A stretch of DNA of 64,000 bases from CAYLPU01 sp964385635 (GCA_964385635.1 CAYLPU010000007.1:20207-84206), one strand, 5' to 3'. Numbered from the stretch's first letter, positions 11,597 through 19,769 are shown. A program made the numbers and translations. The notes: generated by a model from the letters alone, not told the origin.

Positions 11597-12267
11597 CTGG
11601 CGATTAGCCGCTGGGCGTTGTAGAAGTCGCACTCGCCTTGGAGGATACAGCGGGCACATTCGGGGTTGCGGGCGTGGCAGACAGCGCGACCGTGGGCGAT
11701 GAGGTTAAGATGAAAAGGATAGTAGATGCCAGGTGGGGCGAGGGCCTCCAGCAGTTCGTGAGCCTTCTCGCGCGAGGTCCTGGACGGGATGAGGCCCAGC
11801 CGCCGGCAGACCCGATGGACGTGGGTGTCCACAGGGAAAGCGGGCCGCCCCAGCGCGAAGAGGAGAACAATGGCAGCGGTCTTGGGGCCAACGCCGGGGA
11901 TGCTAAGCAACCACGCCCGCGCCTCGTCCAGTGGCAGGTCGGCCAGGAAGTCCAGGGAGAGTTCCTCTCGCTCGGCACTGATACGGCGCAGCGCTTCCTG
12001 GATGCGGGGGGACTTGGTGGGGGCCAGCCCCGCCGGGCGGACCGCCTCGACCAGTTCCCCCAGCCCCGTATCGCGGACCACCTCCCAGGTGGGGAATCGC
12101 TCCCGCAGCCGTTCGAACGCCCGGTCCCGGTTGATGTCGTTGGTGTTCTGGGAGAGGATAGTGGAGACAAGGGTGGCGACGGGATCGCGGGGGTACCAGG
12201 TATGGTCGCCATACTCGGAAAGAAGCAGGTTATGGATGCGAACGGTTTTAGAAGTTCCAGGTTTCAT
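11593..12267 (-). CDS. nth: Endonuclease III-like DNA glycosylase/AP lyase
   Basis: 224 residues starting at MKPGTSKTV. The helix-hairpin-helix LLSIPGVGPKTAAIVLLF carries the catalytic Lys, and PVDTHVHRVCRRLGL carries the catalytic Asp. The C-terminal iron-sulfur loop has the exact C-x6-C-x2-C-x5-C spacing (CHARNPECARCILQGEC). The family removes oxidised pyrimidines and nicks the abasic site. The reading frame is open further upstream to 12510, but that part covers a palindromic intergenic element and has no ribosome site. The gene stop overlaps the alaS promoter. Confidence 0.9.
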   Translation of the reverse strand: MKPGTSKTVRIHNLLLSEYGDHTWYPRDPVATLVSTILSQNTNDINRDRAFERLRERFPTWEVVRDTGLGELVEAVRPAGLAPTKSPRIQEALRRISAEREELSLDFLADLPLDEARAWLLSIPGVGPKTAAIVLLFALGRPAFPVDTHVHRVCRRLGLIPSRTSREKAHELLEALAPPGIYYPFHLNLIAHGRAVCHARNPECARCILQGECDFYNAQRLIAS

Positions 12268-12318
12268 GACTTCCCTGAAAAAAGGTGTTGGGCCATTCGT
12301 CGGTGGGGCAAAGTGATT

Positions 12319-12575
12319 AAAAAAACCGGGTTTTTGGTGGTGCGATCCCTCGGTAGTCCCCCTGTAGAGTGTTGTTGGACTGCAGTACCCCACCTCTGCC
12401 GCTCTGCTCGCGCCGGATAGCCATATCCGGCGCTCTGGACGGGATCTGGCGATCCCTTGTGAGCGAGAACAACCTAACAACACCCAAGAGGGGGACCACC
12501 GATCCCTCAAACAAACCCAATCTGAATCAAAAGTGGGGCGCTGGCCCTGAGAGTCTCTGAAAAACCCGGTTTTTT
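12319..12575. repeat. 257-bp nested inverted-repeat element (MITE-like) between VWA gene and nth
   Basis: The outer arms AAAAAACCGGGTTTTT (12320-12335) and its exact complement (12560-12575) are a perfect 16-bp inverted repeat. Inner imperfect arms lie around 12345-12375 and 12475-12512. The centre is a perfect 10-bp hairpin, GCGCCGGATA / TATCCGGCGC, at 12410-12433. There is no coding capacity of note. This fills most of the 320-base gap between nth and the VWA gene. Confidence 0.75.
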
Positions 12576-12587
12576 CAGTAGAGTCAT

Positions 12588-14012
12588 CTATGACGACGTA
12601 TCTTTATCCGTGTTAGGCGTCCTGGTGCTGCGCACTCGCGCATATGCCCGGAAGACCGCACCCTTGGCAACCGCTGGAGCAGCCAGCAACTCATCGAACA
12701 TGACCTCCTGCGCCTGCACCTCCTCGCTGCCCTGTTCGTCGCCCAGCAACGCGGCGTACTCCCGCAGGGCGGACAGTTCCGCACCGGCCCGTCTCCTCCC
12801 TTCTGCCGGACTCTTCGCCATCGCCCGCGATACGCCCAGCACGTTCGTCGCCCGCATCTGTCCCAGCACATGTTCCGCCACCGGCACGATCACCCCATCC
12901 CGCTTGCCGAAGACGGCCGGCTCCACAAAGCGCACCGTGACACGGTTGAGCCGGATGCTCAAGCGATTCCCGGCCGGTGAGTAGTAAGTCAACGATCCCT
13001 CCACGCTCAACTTCGAGGGAGCCGGCTGGGCCGGCAGCGTCAAGCGGATTGGGATCTCCAGTTCGATGTCGCTGGGAATATCACCCAGGGAGACAGTCGC
13101 CTCCCCACCAGCCTGCTGGGCCGGGTACGCGGAGGAGAGAGGGAAAAGAGCGGCGCCGGCCGGGATAGTCAAATGGAGTGTGGCATCCCGAGCAGCCAGG
13201 GAAGCGACCTCTCCCAGTTCCCCGGCCATATACGCGCCGATCTGAGCGGCATCCAATACGTGATAGAAACGCCCACCGCCCTGGGTAGCGATTTCGACCA
13301 TGAGCGCCTCGTTGTAGTCTCCGCCGACGCCCAGAGTGGAGACGATGATCCCCCGCTGCCGGGCCTCGTAGCCACGCTGCCCAACCGCCTCGATGTCCGT
13401 CTCGCCGACATTCGCTTGCCCATCACTGAGCAGTAGCACCAGATTGGTCTCCTGCCTCCTGGCGGCGACCCTCTCCAGCCCCAGTTCCAGCCCGCCACAG
13501 AGGGCGGTCCGCCCACCAGCGCCGATCTCCTGCAACGCGCTCTCGACGACGCGGCAGGTGTGATCGTTGATCTCGGCCGGTTCAAAGGCACAGGTCACTT
13601 CGTTGGCAAAGGTGACGAGCGAAAAAATGTCACCGTCGTGCAGACGGCGCAGCGCCTGGCGCACCGCCTCCTTGGCCTGCACCATCTTCTGTCCCCGCAT
13701 TGAGCCGGAAACGTCGAGGACGGCGGTAAAACTGAGTGGCTGGCGTCCGGTTTCGGTGGGGGCAGCCTCTTCGGGCGGAATCTGCGCGGGAGTCCGTATC
13801 GTGACGAGCAGGTAGCGGTCAATGTTTCGCCCACCTGGTGCCGTCACCTGGTCCAACTCCATCTGGACGCGCACGTAGGACGGTCGCTCGTCCGGGGGCG
13901 GTTCGACCTCGAAGACCAGTTCCCCCCCACAGCGGACACAGGTCTTCACTCCTTCAGGCTCGTCCTGCAAGAGCCCGCAGTACTGGCAGCGCATCAATCT
14001 CATCCTCATCAT
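12588..14012 (-). CDS. Zinc-ribbon plus von Willebrand factor A domain protein
   Basis: 474 residues, no signal peptide. Residues about 9-29 form a zinc ribbon (CQYCGLL and CVRCGG). A VWA domain follows with the MIDAS motif DVSGSMRGQK near residue 101-110, TALCGGL and LLLSDGQANVG. The C-terminal half is beta-rich (LHLTIPAGAALFPL, IPIRLTLPAQP) with a helical tail. Cytoplasmic VWA proteins of this sort bind protein partners through a metal ion. AAGGAGG lies just before a run of in-frame ATG codons (14012, 14009, 14003), so the exact start is open. Divergent from tdh with a shared promoter region. Confidence 0.8.
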   Translation of the reverse strand: MMRMRLMRCQYCGLLQDEPEGVKTCVRCGGELVFEVEPPPDERPSYVRVQMELDQVTAPGGRNIDRYLLVTIRTPAQIPPEEAAPTETGRQPLSFTAVLDVSGSMRGQKMVQAKEAVRQALRRLHDGDIFSLVTFANEVTCAFEPAEINDHTCRVVESALQEIGAGGRTALCGGLELGLERVAARRQETNLVLLLSDGQANVGETDIEAVGQRGYEARQRGIIVSTLGVGGDYNEALMVEIATQGGGRFYHVLDAAQIGAYMAGELGEVASLAARDATLHLTIPAGAALFPLSSAYPAQQAGGEATVSLGDIPSDIELEIPIRLTLPAQPAPSKLSVEGSLTYYSPAGNRLSIRLNRVTVRFVEPAVFGKRDGVIVPVAEHVLGQMRATNVLGVSRAMAKSPAEGRRRAGAELSALREYAALLGDEQGSEEVQAQEVMFDELLAAPAVAKGAVFRAYARVRSTRTPNTDKDTSS

Positions 14013-14028
14013 CGCCTCCTTGCAGCGT

Positions 14029-14080
14029 ATTATAGCACAACAGTGGCATGATTGAAAAAAGAGCGTAGTCGTGCTATACT
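14029..14080. promoter_or_regulatory. Back-to-back promoters of the VWA gene (-) and tdh (+) sharing one -35 hexamer
   Basis: Plus strand: TTGAAA 14052-14057, 17-base spacer, TATACT 14075-14080 with TG before it. Minus strand: the same six bases read TTTCAA, 17-base spacer, TATAAT 14034-14029, also with TG. Both -10 elements are preceded by GTGC. Confidence 0.65.
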
Positions 14081-14150
14081 CCTACCTGCACGCAGCGCCA
14101 CTGTTTGCGTTCGCCCGCAGCAAGAGACAACAAACAACGGAGGCATCACA

Positions 14151-15128
14151 ATGTCAAAAGACGATAGAACCAAGATTCTCGTGACCGGCGCATGCGGTCA
14201 AATCGGTTCGGAGTTGACCATAGCACTCCGCGAAAAGTACGGCAATGAAAACGTCATAGCCAGCGGTCACAAGACAGAACCCAGCCCCACGCTACGTGAC
14301 TCTGGCCCCTTCGCATTCATTGACGTGACCCGGCGGGAGACCGTCGAGGAGATAGTGGACAGGTACAACATTGACACTGTCTACCACCTGGCCGCCATCC
14401 TCTCCGCCACCGGCGAGAAGAACCCCCACCTGGCCTGGAACGTCAACATCAACGGCCTGTACAATATCCTGGAGATCGCCCGGGAACGCAAGATGACCCG
14501 GGTTTTTTGTCCCAGTTCCATCGCCGCCTTCGGGCCGGAGACTCCCAGGGACAACACCCCCCAGGAAACAATCCTGAAACCGACGACGATGTACGGCGTC
14601 ACGAAGGTGGCTGGGGAACTGTTATGCGACTACTACTTCCAACGCTTCGGCCTGGACGTGCGGGGATGCCGCTACCCGGGCATCATCAGCAGCGAGACAC
14701 CGCCCGGCGGCGGCACCACCGACTACGCGGTGGAGATCTTCTACGAGGCGATCAAGCACAAGCGGTACACCTGCTTCCTGAGGAAAGACTCAGTCCTGCC
14801 TATGATGTACATGCCTGACTGCATCAAGGCTACCCTGGACCTGATGGAGGCGGATATTTCCAGGCTCAAACACCACGCTGATTTCAACCTGGCAGCGACA
14901 AGTTTCGGCCCCGCCGAATTGGTGGCGGAGATCAAGAAGCACATCCCAGAGTTCGTATGCGAGTATAAGCCCGACTTCCGGCAGGAGATCGCCGACTCCT
15001 GGCCCCGCACCATTGACGACAACGCCGCGCGAGAGGAGTGGGACTGGGAGCCGAAGTATGACCTGGCGGCGATGGTAGAGGATATGCTGGAGAGACTCGG
15101 GAAGAAGCACGCTGAAGGGAGATTCTAG
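14151..15128 (+). CDS. tdh: L-threonine 3-dehydrogenase, SDR/epimerase type
   Basis: 325 residues. The NAD-binding motif TGACGQIG is at 10-17, PSSIAAFGPETPRDNTPQ matches the SDR-type threonine dehydrogenases, and the catalytic YGVTK is near residue 145. The C-terminal WPRTIDDNAAREEWDW is typical of the group. It oxidises threonine to 2-amino-3-ketobutyrate, which the kbl product 3.4 kb downstream on the same strand would cleave. ATG 14151 has GGAGG 7 bases upstream. It is unrelated to the zinc-dependent Tdh of enterobacteria. Confidence 0.9.
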   Translation: MSKDDRTKILVTGACGQIGSELTIALREKYGNENVIASGHKTEPSPTLRDSGPFAFIDVTRRETVEEIVDRYNIDTVYHLAAILSATGEKNPHLAWNVNINGLYNILEIARERKMTRVFCPSSIAAFGPETPRDNTPQETILKPTTMYGVTKVAGELLCDYYFQRFGLDVRGCRYPGIISSETPPGGGTTDYAVEIFYEAIKHKRYTCFLRKDSVLPMMYMPDCIKATLDLMEADISRLKHHADFNLAATSFGPAELVAEIKKHIPEFVCEYKPDFRQEIADSWPRTIDDNAAREEWDWEPKYDLAAMVEDMLERLGKKHAEGRF

Positions 15129-15240
15129 TCCGAAGTCCTATGTCCGAAGTCAGAAGTCCAAAGTCCGAAGTCCAAAGTCCGACGTTGGACGGAGGACGTA
15201 GGACATAGGACGTAGGACGTAGAACGTAGAACGTAGGACA
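15129..15240. repeat. Heptamer-type short repeat array after tdh
   Basis: About 112 bases built from variants of AGTCCGA/AGTCCAA followed by their near-complements GGACGTA/GGACATA, so the array as a whole can fold back. It has no coding capacity. A shorter piece of the same family lies just before kbl. Confidence 0.8.
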
Positions 15241-15259
15241 TTTTGAGGAGGTGACAGAA

Positions 15260-15499
15260 ATGAGCCGTGCACGATGGGAAGATAGGATTGTCATTGCGCC
15301 AGATTTGCATCACGGTGATCCGTGCGTCAGGGGAACACGTATCCCTGTGGCAGTAATCGTGGGGAGCCTGGCTGACGCAATGACGCCGGAAGAAATTCAA
15401 GAGGCCTATCCTCAGTTAACTGTGGAAGATATTCAGGCAGCGCTGGCCTATGCTGCCGAGGTGATACACCAGGATATCATGGTGCCACTGCCTGCATAG
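15260..15499 (+). CDS. DUF433 family antitoxin-like protein
   Basis: 79 residues. DLHHGDPCVRGTRIPVAVIV, then EEIQEAYPQLTVEDIQAALAYA, is the DUF433 pattern of a small helix-turn-helix protein. These genes are regularly paired with DUF5615 PIN-like genes and are taken as antitoxins. ATG 15260 is preceded by GAGGAGGTGA at ideal spacing. The partner starts 10 bases after the stop. Confidence 0.85.
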   Translation: MSRARWEDRIVIAPDLHHGDPCVRGTRIPVAVIVGSLADAMTPEEIQEAYPQLTVEDIQAALAYAAEVIHQDIMVPLPA

Positions 15500-15509
15500 G
15501 GGGTGGGTG

Positions 15510-15872
15510 ATGCGCGTCAAAGTGGACGAAGACCTGCCCAGAGCAGCAGTCCAGATGCTTCGGGACAGGGGATACGAGGCGGTCAGTGTGGTAGAGGAGG
15601 GGATGGGAGGATGGAAAGACCCTGCTTTATGGCAGGCTGTACAAGCCGAGCAACGGTTCCTGGTGACGGCTGATAAAGGATTTGCCGACATACGTTCCTG
15701 CGCTCCAGGGACTCACGCGGGTGTCCTGTTGCTGCGTCCCGACCAGGATGGTATTCGACCGGTCGTCGAGCTTCTGAAACGGGTCCTGGCGAGCTATGAT
15801 TTGGAGGCCCTGGCAAGGACAGTCACCGTGGTCACACCCCGGGGCATTCGCATCCGACGTGCGGGGATGTGA
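15510..15872 (+). CDS. DUF5615 PIN-like toxin
   Basis: 120 residues. The N-terminal VKVDEDLPRAAVQMLRDRGY carries the acidic pair of the DUF5615 PIN-like fold, LVTADKGFADI the central Asp, and GVLLLRP a core strand. Expected to be an RNase toxin neutralised by the DUF433 protein just upstream. ATG 15510 is one codon inside the open frame and follows a G-rich AGGGGGTGG. Confidence 0.85.
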   Translation: MRVKVDEDLPRAAVQMLRDRGYEAVSVVEEGMGGWKDPALWQAVQAEQRFLVTADKGFADIRSCAPGTHAGVLLLRPDQDGIRPVVELLKRVLASYDLEALARTVTVVTPRGIRIRRAGM

Positions 15873-15947
15873 GCTGTGTTCAAGGCCGCGTCACACCCCG
15901 GCTGATCGGACTGTTGGAAATGTATAGGACATCTTGTCACGTCGTCC

Positions 15948-16144
15948 ATTTCCTTCATCCGAGGTAGTCTCTTCGCAAACGATATGCCAGGAGGGAGCAG
16001 AAGATGTTGACACGCGCAAAACCATTCAGTTTGACGATCGCGGCGTTGTTGCTTCTGACGCTGGTGACTGGCGCACCCTTCGGCCACGCGGCCGGTGAGC
16101 CTGTCGAACCGCAGGGCCGGCCCAGCACTGCTGCGCTGTCCTGA
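15948..16144 (+). repeat. Direct repeat copy 1 (5' end of a secreted-protein gene)
   Basis: About 195 bases, closely similar to 16974-17160, covering the leader, ribosome site and signal-peptide codons of a secreted protein gene. The two copies flank the TumE/TumA-type cassette; copy 1 ends at the base before the toxin stop codon. Confidence 0.8.
16004..16144 (+). pseudogene. Truncated 5' end of a secreted PD40 protein gene
   Basis: A 46-codon frame starting MLTRAKPFSLTIAALLLL and reading through EPVEPQGRP before a stop. It is a signal peptide only. It nearly matches the first 43 or so residues of the gene at 17032, and keeps an ATG where that copy has ATA. AGGAGGGAG lies upstream. It is the stranded 5' piece left by the rearrangement that placed the toxin-antitoxin cassette here. 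Confidence 0.75.
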
Positions 16145-16558
16145 TCAGAGCGACCTCTTCTCAATCTCTCGGATCAGGAAGGGAAGGTTGGGCTGGGTGA
16201 AGCTCGGGCGCGGGGCGGGGATACGATGATGCTTGATGTCGGGGGGAACATGCTTGTGGTGAGGATACGTGGGGGCCAGCGAGGGGGCATCAGGATGAGG
16301 CTGGGAATCGTACCAATAGAGTGTCTCGTTGCCACACCGGACATCGTAGCTATATCTTGTGATCCGCCCAGGCCCGGCAGCAAAAGTCAGGGCTTCAGTT
16401 ACATGGAGGACGATATCGTTGGGGAAAAAGAGCTGACCCTGCAGTATACCAATGCTCACTCCACAACGAATGAAAACCAGAGTGGACTTGCGAACGGAGG
16501 GAAAATGCTCGACAATCGTGTAAATAAAGTGCTCATACGTTTCAATGGATGCCAACAT
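16145..16558 (-). CDS. TumE-family (DUF6516) toxin
   Basis: 137 residues. The C-terminal half has the family pattern YSYDVRCGNETLYWYDSQPH, then YPHHKHVPPDIKHHRIP. Proteins of this family are the toxin halves of TumE/TumA-type modules, thought to act on RNA. The start codon overlaps the antitoxin stop (TGATG), so translation is coupled. A paralogous pair lies at 42189-42888. Confidence 0.75.
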   Translation of the reverse strand: MLASIETYEHFIYTIVEHFPSVRKSTLVFIRCGVSIGILQGQLFFPNDIVLHVTEALTFAAGPGRITRYSYDVRCGNETLYWYDSQPHPDAPSLAPTYPHHKHVPPDIKHHRIPAPRPSFTQPNLPFLIREIEKRSL

Positions 16559-16845
16559 CAGGCCGGTTCCGAAGATACGCCAACCGGGACAAGATGCGGC
16601 CAGATTGAATGCCGGGGACGGAGAAGGTGTTGAATAGTCTGCCGATACATTCGCTCCCGTTCCAGCCTGATCTCATACAGACCAGCCCACAAGGCGAAAT
16701 CGGCCACCCAGTTCTCATCTTCCGGTTCCTCGCCGGCAAGATACATCTCATAGAGCGTCTCGGAGAGCAGACCGTATTTTTCTTCAAAGCGCTCCAGTTT
16801 CTTGTTCAGAGCGTGGATATCAGCAATGATCTCTTCTAGTTCCAT
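16558..16845 (-). CDS. TumA-type antitoxin
   Basis: 95 residues, mostly helical: MELEEIIADIHALNKKLERF, EEKYGLLSETLYEMYLAGE, then ENWVADFALWAGLYEI. This is the usual small acidic helical partner upstream of TumE/DUF6516 toxins. A good promoter lies just upstream, and the stop codon overlaps the toxin start. Confidence 0.7.
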   Translation of the reverse strand: MELEEIIADIHALNKKLERFEEKYGLLSETLYEMYLAGEEPEDENWVADFALWAGLYEIRLERERMYRQTIQHLLRPRHSIWPHLVPVGVSSEPA

Positions 16846-16879
16846 AGCAGCTCACCCCATCCATTGTTCTGTGACCGAA

Positions 16880-16908
16880 ATTGTAGCACGGTCGTCCACA
16901 TCCGTCAA
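16880..16908 (-). promoter_or_regulatory. Promoter of the first TumA/TumE pair
   Basis: TTGACG (16908-16903), 17-base spacer, TACAAT (16885-16880), with GTGC directly before the -10. The predicted start lies about 30 bases before the antitoxin ATG. Confidence 0.7.
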
Positions 16909-16973
16909 GGTGCGATTGGCGGAAGAGAACCACGGATGGAGAAATCCACGATGGGATGATCACACCATCGTGT

Positions 16974-17160
16974 ATTTCCTCATCCGAGGTAGTCTCTTCG
17001 CAAACGATATGCCAGGAGGGAGCAGAAGATATTGACACGCGCCAAACCATTCAGTTTGACAATCGCAACGTTGTTGGTTCTGACGCTGGTGCCCAGCGCA
17101 CCCCTCGGCTACGCAGCCGCTGAGCCTGTCGAACCGCAGGGCAGGCCCACCACCGCCGCC
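16974..17160 (+). repeat. Direct repeat copy 2
   Basis: Second copy of the sequence at 15948-16144. It forms the leader and signal-peptide region of the intact gene at 17032. Differences include ATG to ATA at the first codon. Confidence 0.8.
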
Positions 17161-17589
17161 GCGCCGCCGTCCGCAAGTCCTGCCCGTCCGCTGTTCCCCG
17201 CCGCCGGCGCCACCACCCGCGTCTCCGTCGCCTCCGATGGCAGCCAGGGGAATAGTTGGTCCCAGGATTCCTCCATCTCCGCCGACGGCCGCTACGTGGC
17301 CTTCCACTCCGACGCCAGCAACCTGGTCAGCGGCGACACAAATGGCGACATTGACATCTTCGTCCACGACCGGCAGACGGGGCAGACCACCCGCGTCTCC
17401 GTCGGTTCCGACGGGGGACAGGGGAATGGTTGGTCCTCCAGGCCCTCCATCTCCGCCGATGGCCGCTATGTGGCCTTCGATTCCTTGGCCAGCAACCTGG
17501 TCAGCGGCGACACCAATGGCAAACATGACGTCTTCGTCAACGACTGGCGAACGCGGCTTTACCTTCCCCTCATCCTGCGCGACCGCTGA
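17032..17589 (+). CDS. Secreted PD40-repeat protein with C-terminal YLPLILR motif
   Basis: 185 residues, starting at TTG (the ATG of the sister copy is ATA here) after AGGAGGGAG. The signal peptide is at 1-28. Two beta-propeller-type repeats follow, each reading TTRVSVxSDGxQGN, SISADGRYVAF and SNLVSGDTNG, with very similar DNA. The protein ends RLYLPLILRDR, a tail that recurs in this window. Two blades cannot make a full propeller, so the gene is probably a shortened descendant of a longer one. Confidence 0.7.
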   Translation: MTRAKPFSLTIATLLVLTLVPSAPLGYAAAEPVEPQGRPTTAAAPPSASPARPLFPAAGATTRVSVASDGSQGNSWSQDSSISADGRYVAFHSDASNLVSGDTNGDIDIFVHDRQTGQTTRVSVGSDGGQGNGWSSRPSISADGRYVAFDSLASNLVSGDTNGKHDVFVNDWRTRLYLPLILRDR

Positions 17590-17720
17590 GGGGCATCAAC
17601 GGACCGGAAGCCTGTGGCCTGCCCCTGCGCCCTGATCAACAGACAGCGGGATAACAGGCAGCATGGGAGAAACGATCACGGCAGTCAGAGACAAGCGAAC
17701 GGGATGGCCGCCGGGTGCTT

Positions 17721-17840
17721 GTATACTGAGCACACCTGGGTTTGGTGAATTTGGAGTGCAGGCTTCAGCCGGAACTCAGGCGTAAAACCCGGCTAAAGCC
17801 TCGACTCCAAAATCACTGGTTTGATTTGCGTTCAGTATAT
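17721..17840. repeat. 120-bp nested inverted repeat
   Basis: Outer ends GTATACTGAG (17721) and TTCAGTATAT (to 17840) are complementary at most positions. Inside, the arm around 17742-17772 (GGAGTGCAGGCTTCAGCCGG) pairs with 17790-17820 with few mismatches. It forms one long hairpin and is non-coding. The 401-base gap from 17590 to 17990 holds this element and a promoter; otherwise I see nothing in it. Confidence 0.65.
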
Positions 17841-17882
17841 CGCCGCATGACGCCCCAGCGGCGTTCTGCAGCGCTCCGATCT

Positions 17883-17911
17883 TTGCCTTTTGGTAATGGG
17901 TGTGGTATAGT
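17883..17911 (+). promoter_or_regulatory. Promoter for the YgiT/MqsA-type zinc-finger gene
   Basis: TTGCCT 17883-17888, 17-base spacer, TATAGT 17906-17911 with TGTGG before it. Confidence 0.55.
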
Positions 17912-17990
17912 AGAATTCGGTTGATAACTCAGCATCGGTGTAGTCGCTCTACGGAGATACCTTATCGCGGATTCACGACGTCTTCATTTG

Positions 17991-18431
17991 ATGATGGAAC
18001 CCCGAACGTTTAACTATAGCCCAGATGACATTGGCACCGAGGACGTGATCCTGGAGTGGGAGAGCAGGCCAGTTGGCGAACCGCCGCTCTGTCCAGGTGA
18101 TAGCCATCCTATGACCCAGCAGTACACGTACACCCTGGCTGGCAGCCGGTTCATCGTCACCTACGAAGCCTGGGTATGCTCCGAGTGCGGTGAAGTATTC
18201 CTGGATCGCCAACAGGCCAGACGCTATGGGGCCATACAGATGCTGGATCATTTGCTCGAAGAGCGGAACGGATCGCCCAAAGGCCAGGTGCTGTTCGACG
18301 GCGAAGACCTCTTCGTAAACCTCTCCCTGGCACGGGATATGGCCGCCCTCTGGCGACAAACGACGGTGACCTGCACCGGGCACGATCTGGCAGCTACGGG
18401 TGTAGCAGCCCGCGCTCGATTTCGGCGATGA
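17991..18431 (+). CDS. YgiT/MqsA-type zinc-finger antitoxin-like protein
   Basis: About 146 residues. The centre, YTYTLAGSRFIVTYEAWVC followed by SECGEVFLDRQQARR, is the YgiT/MqsA N-terminal zinc-finger pattern. The first metal knuckle is odd: CPGDSH replaces the usual CxxC. No helix-turn-helix C-terminal domain is recognisable and no toxin gene is adjacent. The Arg/Ala-rich tail could come from a frameshift. There are two adjacent ATG codons and a weak ribosome site, so the start is uncertain. Confidence 0.55.
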   Translation: MMEPRTFNYSPDDIGTEDVILEWESRPVGEPPLCPGDSHPMTQQYTYTLAGSRFIVTYEAWVCSECGEVFLDRQQARRYGAIQMLDHLLEERNGSPKGQVLFDGEDLFVNLSLARDMAALWRQTTVTCTGHDLAATGVAARARFRR

Positions 18432-18522
18432 GTACGGGCAGATTGGGACCGGGTTATATTGCACTGTCCGCCCGTTAGGCACCGAGTTTTGATTTGCTTC
18501 GAAAACCCAGGAAGGCCCAAGA

Positions 18523-18551
18523 GCAGACGTCGGACATAGGACATAGAACAT
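18523..18551. repeat. Short heptamer-repeat piece before kbl
   Basis: Contains GACGTCGGACATAGGACATA, the same repeat family as the array at 15129-15240. Together they bracket the accessory region between tdh and kbl. Confidence 0.6.
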
Positions 18552-18572
18552 TACCCAATAAGGAGTAAAACA

Positions 18573-19769
18573 ATGGCAGACAAACTAGATTTCATGCGAC
18601 AGGAGCTTGAGGCCGCCAAGGCCGAAAAGCGGTACATCAACATCCGCACGATGGACTCCCCCGCCGACGGTTGGATGGTGGTGGACGGCAAGAAGGTGCT
18701 GAACTTCTGCACCAATAACTACCTGGGGCTGGCCAACCACCCGGTAATTAAGGAGGCCGCCACGAAAGCCATCGAAGAGTGGGGGGTTGGGCCGGGCGCA
18801 GTCCGCACCATCGCCGGCACCCAGCGCCTGCACGTCGAGTGCGAGAGACGCCTGGCCGAGTTTAAGCGTGTCGAGGCGGCCCTGCTGGTACAGAGCGGCT
18901 TTTGCGCCAACCAGGCCGCCATTCCGCCGCTGGTGGGCCGAGACAAAAAGGCCGGCGTCCAGGACTGCATCTTTTCTGACCGGCTCAACCACGCCTCCAT
19001 CATTGACGGCGCGCGGCTGAGCGGAGCCAAGATCATCGTCTTCGAGCACCGCGACCCGGCCGACCTGGAGGCCAAGATCGAGGAGCACCTGCCCAACTTC
19101 CGGCGCGGGCTGATGGTCACCGACGGTGTCTTCTCAATGGACGGCGACGTCGCGCCACTGGACAAACTGTACGAGGTGGCGGCCAAGTACGACGTGCTAA
19201 CGATGGTGGACGACGCCCACGGCGAGGGCGTGCTGGGCCAGGGGCGTGGCATCGTGGCCCACTTCGGGCTGGAGGGCAAGTTCGACGTCGAGATCGGTAC
19301 GCTCTCCAAGGCGTTTGGCGTGATGGGCGGTGTCATCGCTGGTAAAGACGTGGTAGTGAACTATATCCGCCAGAAAGCACGTCCCAATCTCTTCTCCAGC
19401 GCCCTCACCCCAGCCGACACCGCTGCCTGTATGGCCTCCGTGGATTACGTCGAGGCACACCCGGAACTGGTGGATAGGCTGTGGGAGAACGCTGAATACT
19501 TCAAGGCCGGCATCAAACAACTGGGCATGGACACTGGCCGCACCGAGACACCCATCGTACCGGTGATGCTGGGCGACGTGAAACTGGCCAAAGAGTTCAG
19601 CGCCAAACTGTTCGAGTATGGCGTGTTTGCCATGGCGCTGGGCTTTCCCACTGTTCCGAAGGGTCAGGCGCGCATCCGCGTGATGAACACCGCCGCGCAC
19701 ACACGCGAGGACCTGGACCAGGGGCTGGAGATGTTTGAAAAGGTAGCACGGGAACTGGGTGTGGTCTAG
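18573..19769 (+). CDS. kbl: Glycine C-acetyltransferase (2-amino-3-ketobutyrate CoA ligase)
   Basis: 398 residues, a PLP-dependent alpha-oxoamine synthase. NFCTNNYLGLANHP at the N-terminus, FSDRLNHASIIDG, MVDDAHGEGVLG and the PLP-binding Lys in GTLSKAFG identify it. It splits 2-amino-3-ketobutyrate with CoA into glycine and acetyl-CoA, completing the threonine pathway begun by tdh. AAGGAG lies 8 bases before ATG. A GC-rich hairpin follows the stop. Confidence 0.93.
   Translation: MADKLDFMRQELEAAKAEKRYINIRTMDSPADGWMVVDGKKVLNFCTNNYLGLANHPVIKEAATKAIEEWGVGPGAVRTIAGTQRLHVECERRLAEFKRVEAALLVQSGFCANQAAIPPLVGRDKKAGVQDCIFSDRLNHASIIDGARLSGAKIIVFEHRDPADLEAKIEEHLPNFRRGLMVTDGVFSMDGDVAPLDKLYEVAAKYDVLTMVDDAHGEGVLGQGRGIVAHFGLEGKFDVEIGTLSKAFGVMGGVIAGKDVVVNYIRQKARPNLFSSALTPADTAACMASVDYVEAHPELVDRLWENAEYFKAGIKQLGMDTGRTETPIVPVMLGDVKLAKEFSAKLFEYGVFAMALGFPTVPKGQARIRVMNTAAHTREDLDQGLEMFEKVARELGVV

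Noticed and set aside
12268..12510. N-terminal extension of nth
   Set aside because: The extra frame runs through a palindromic element and does not resemble any part of endonuclease III.
15129..15240. CRISPR array
   Set aside because: Units are 7 bases with no spacers, and no cas genes are present.
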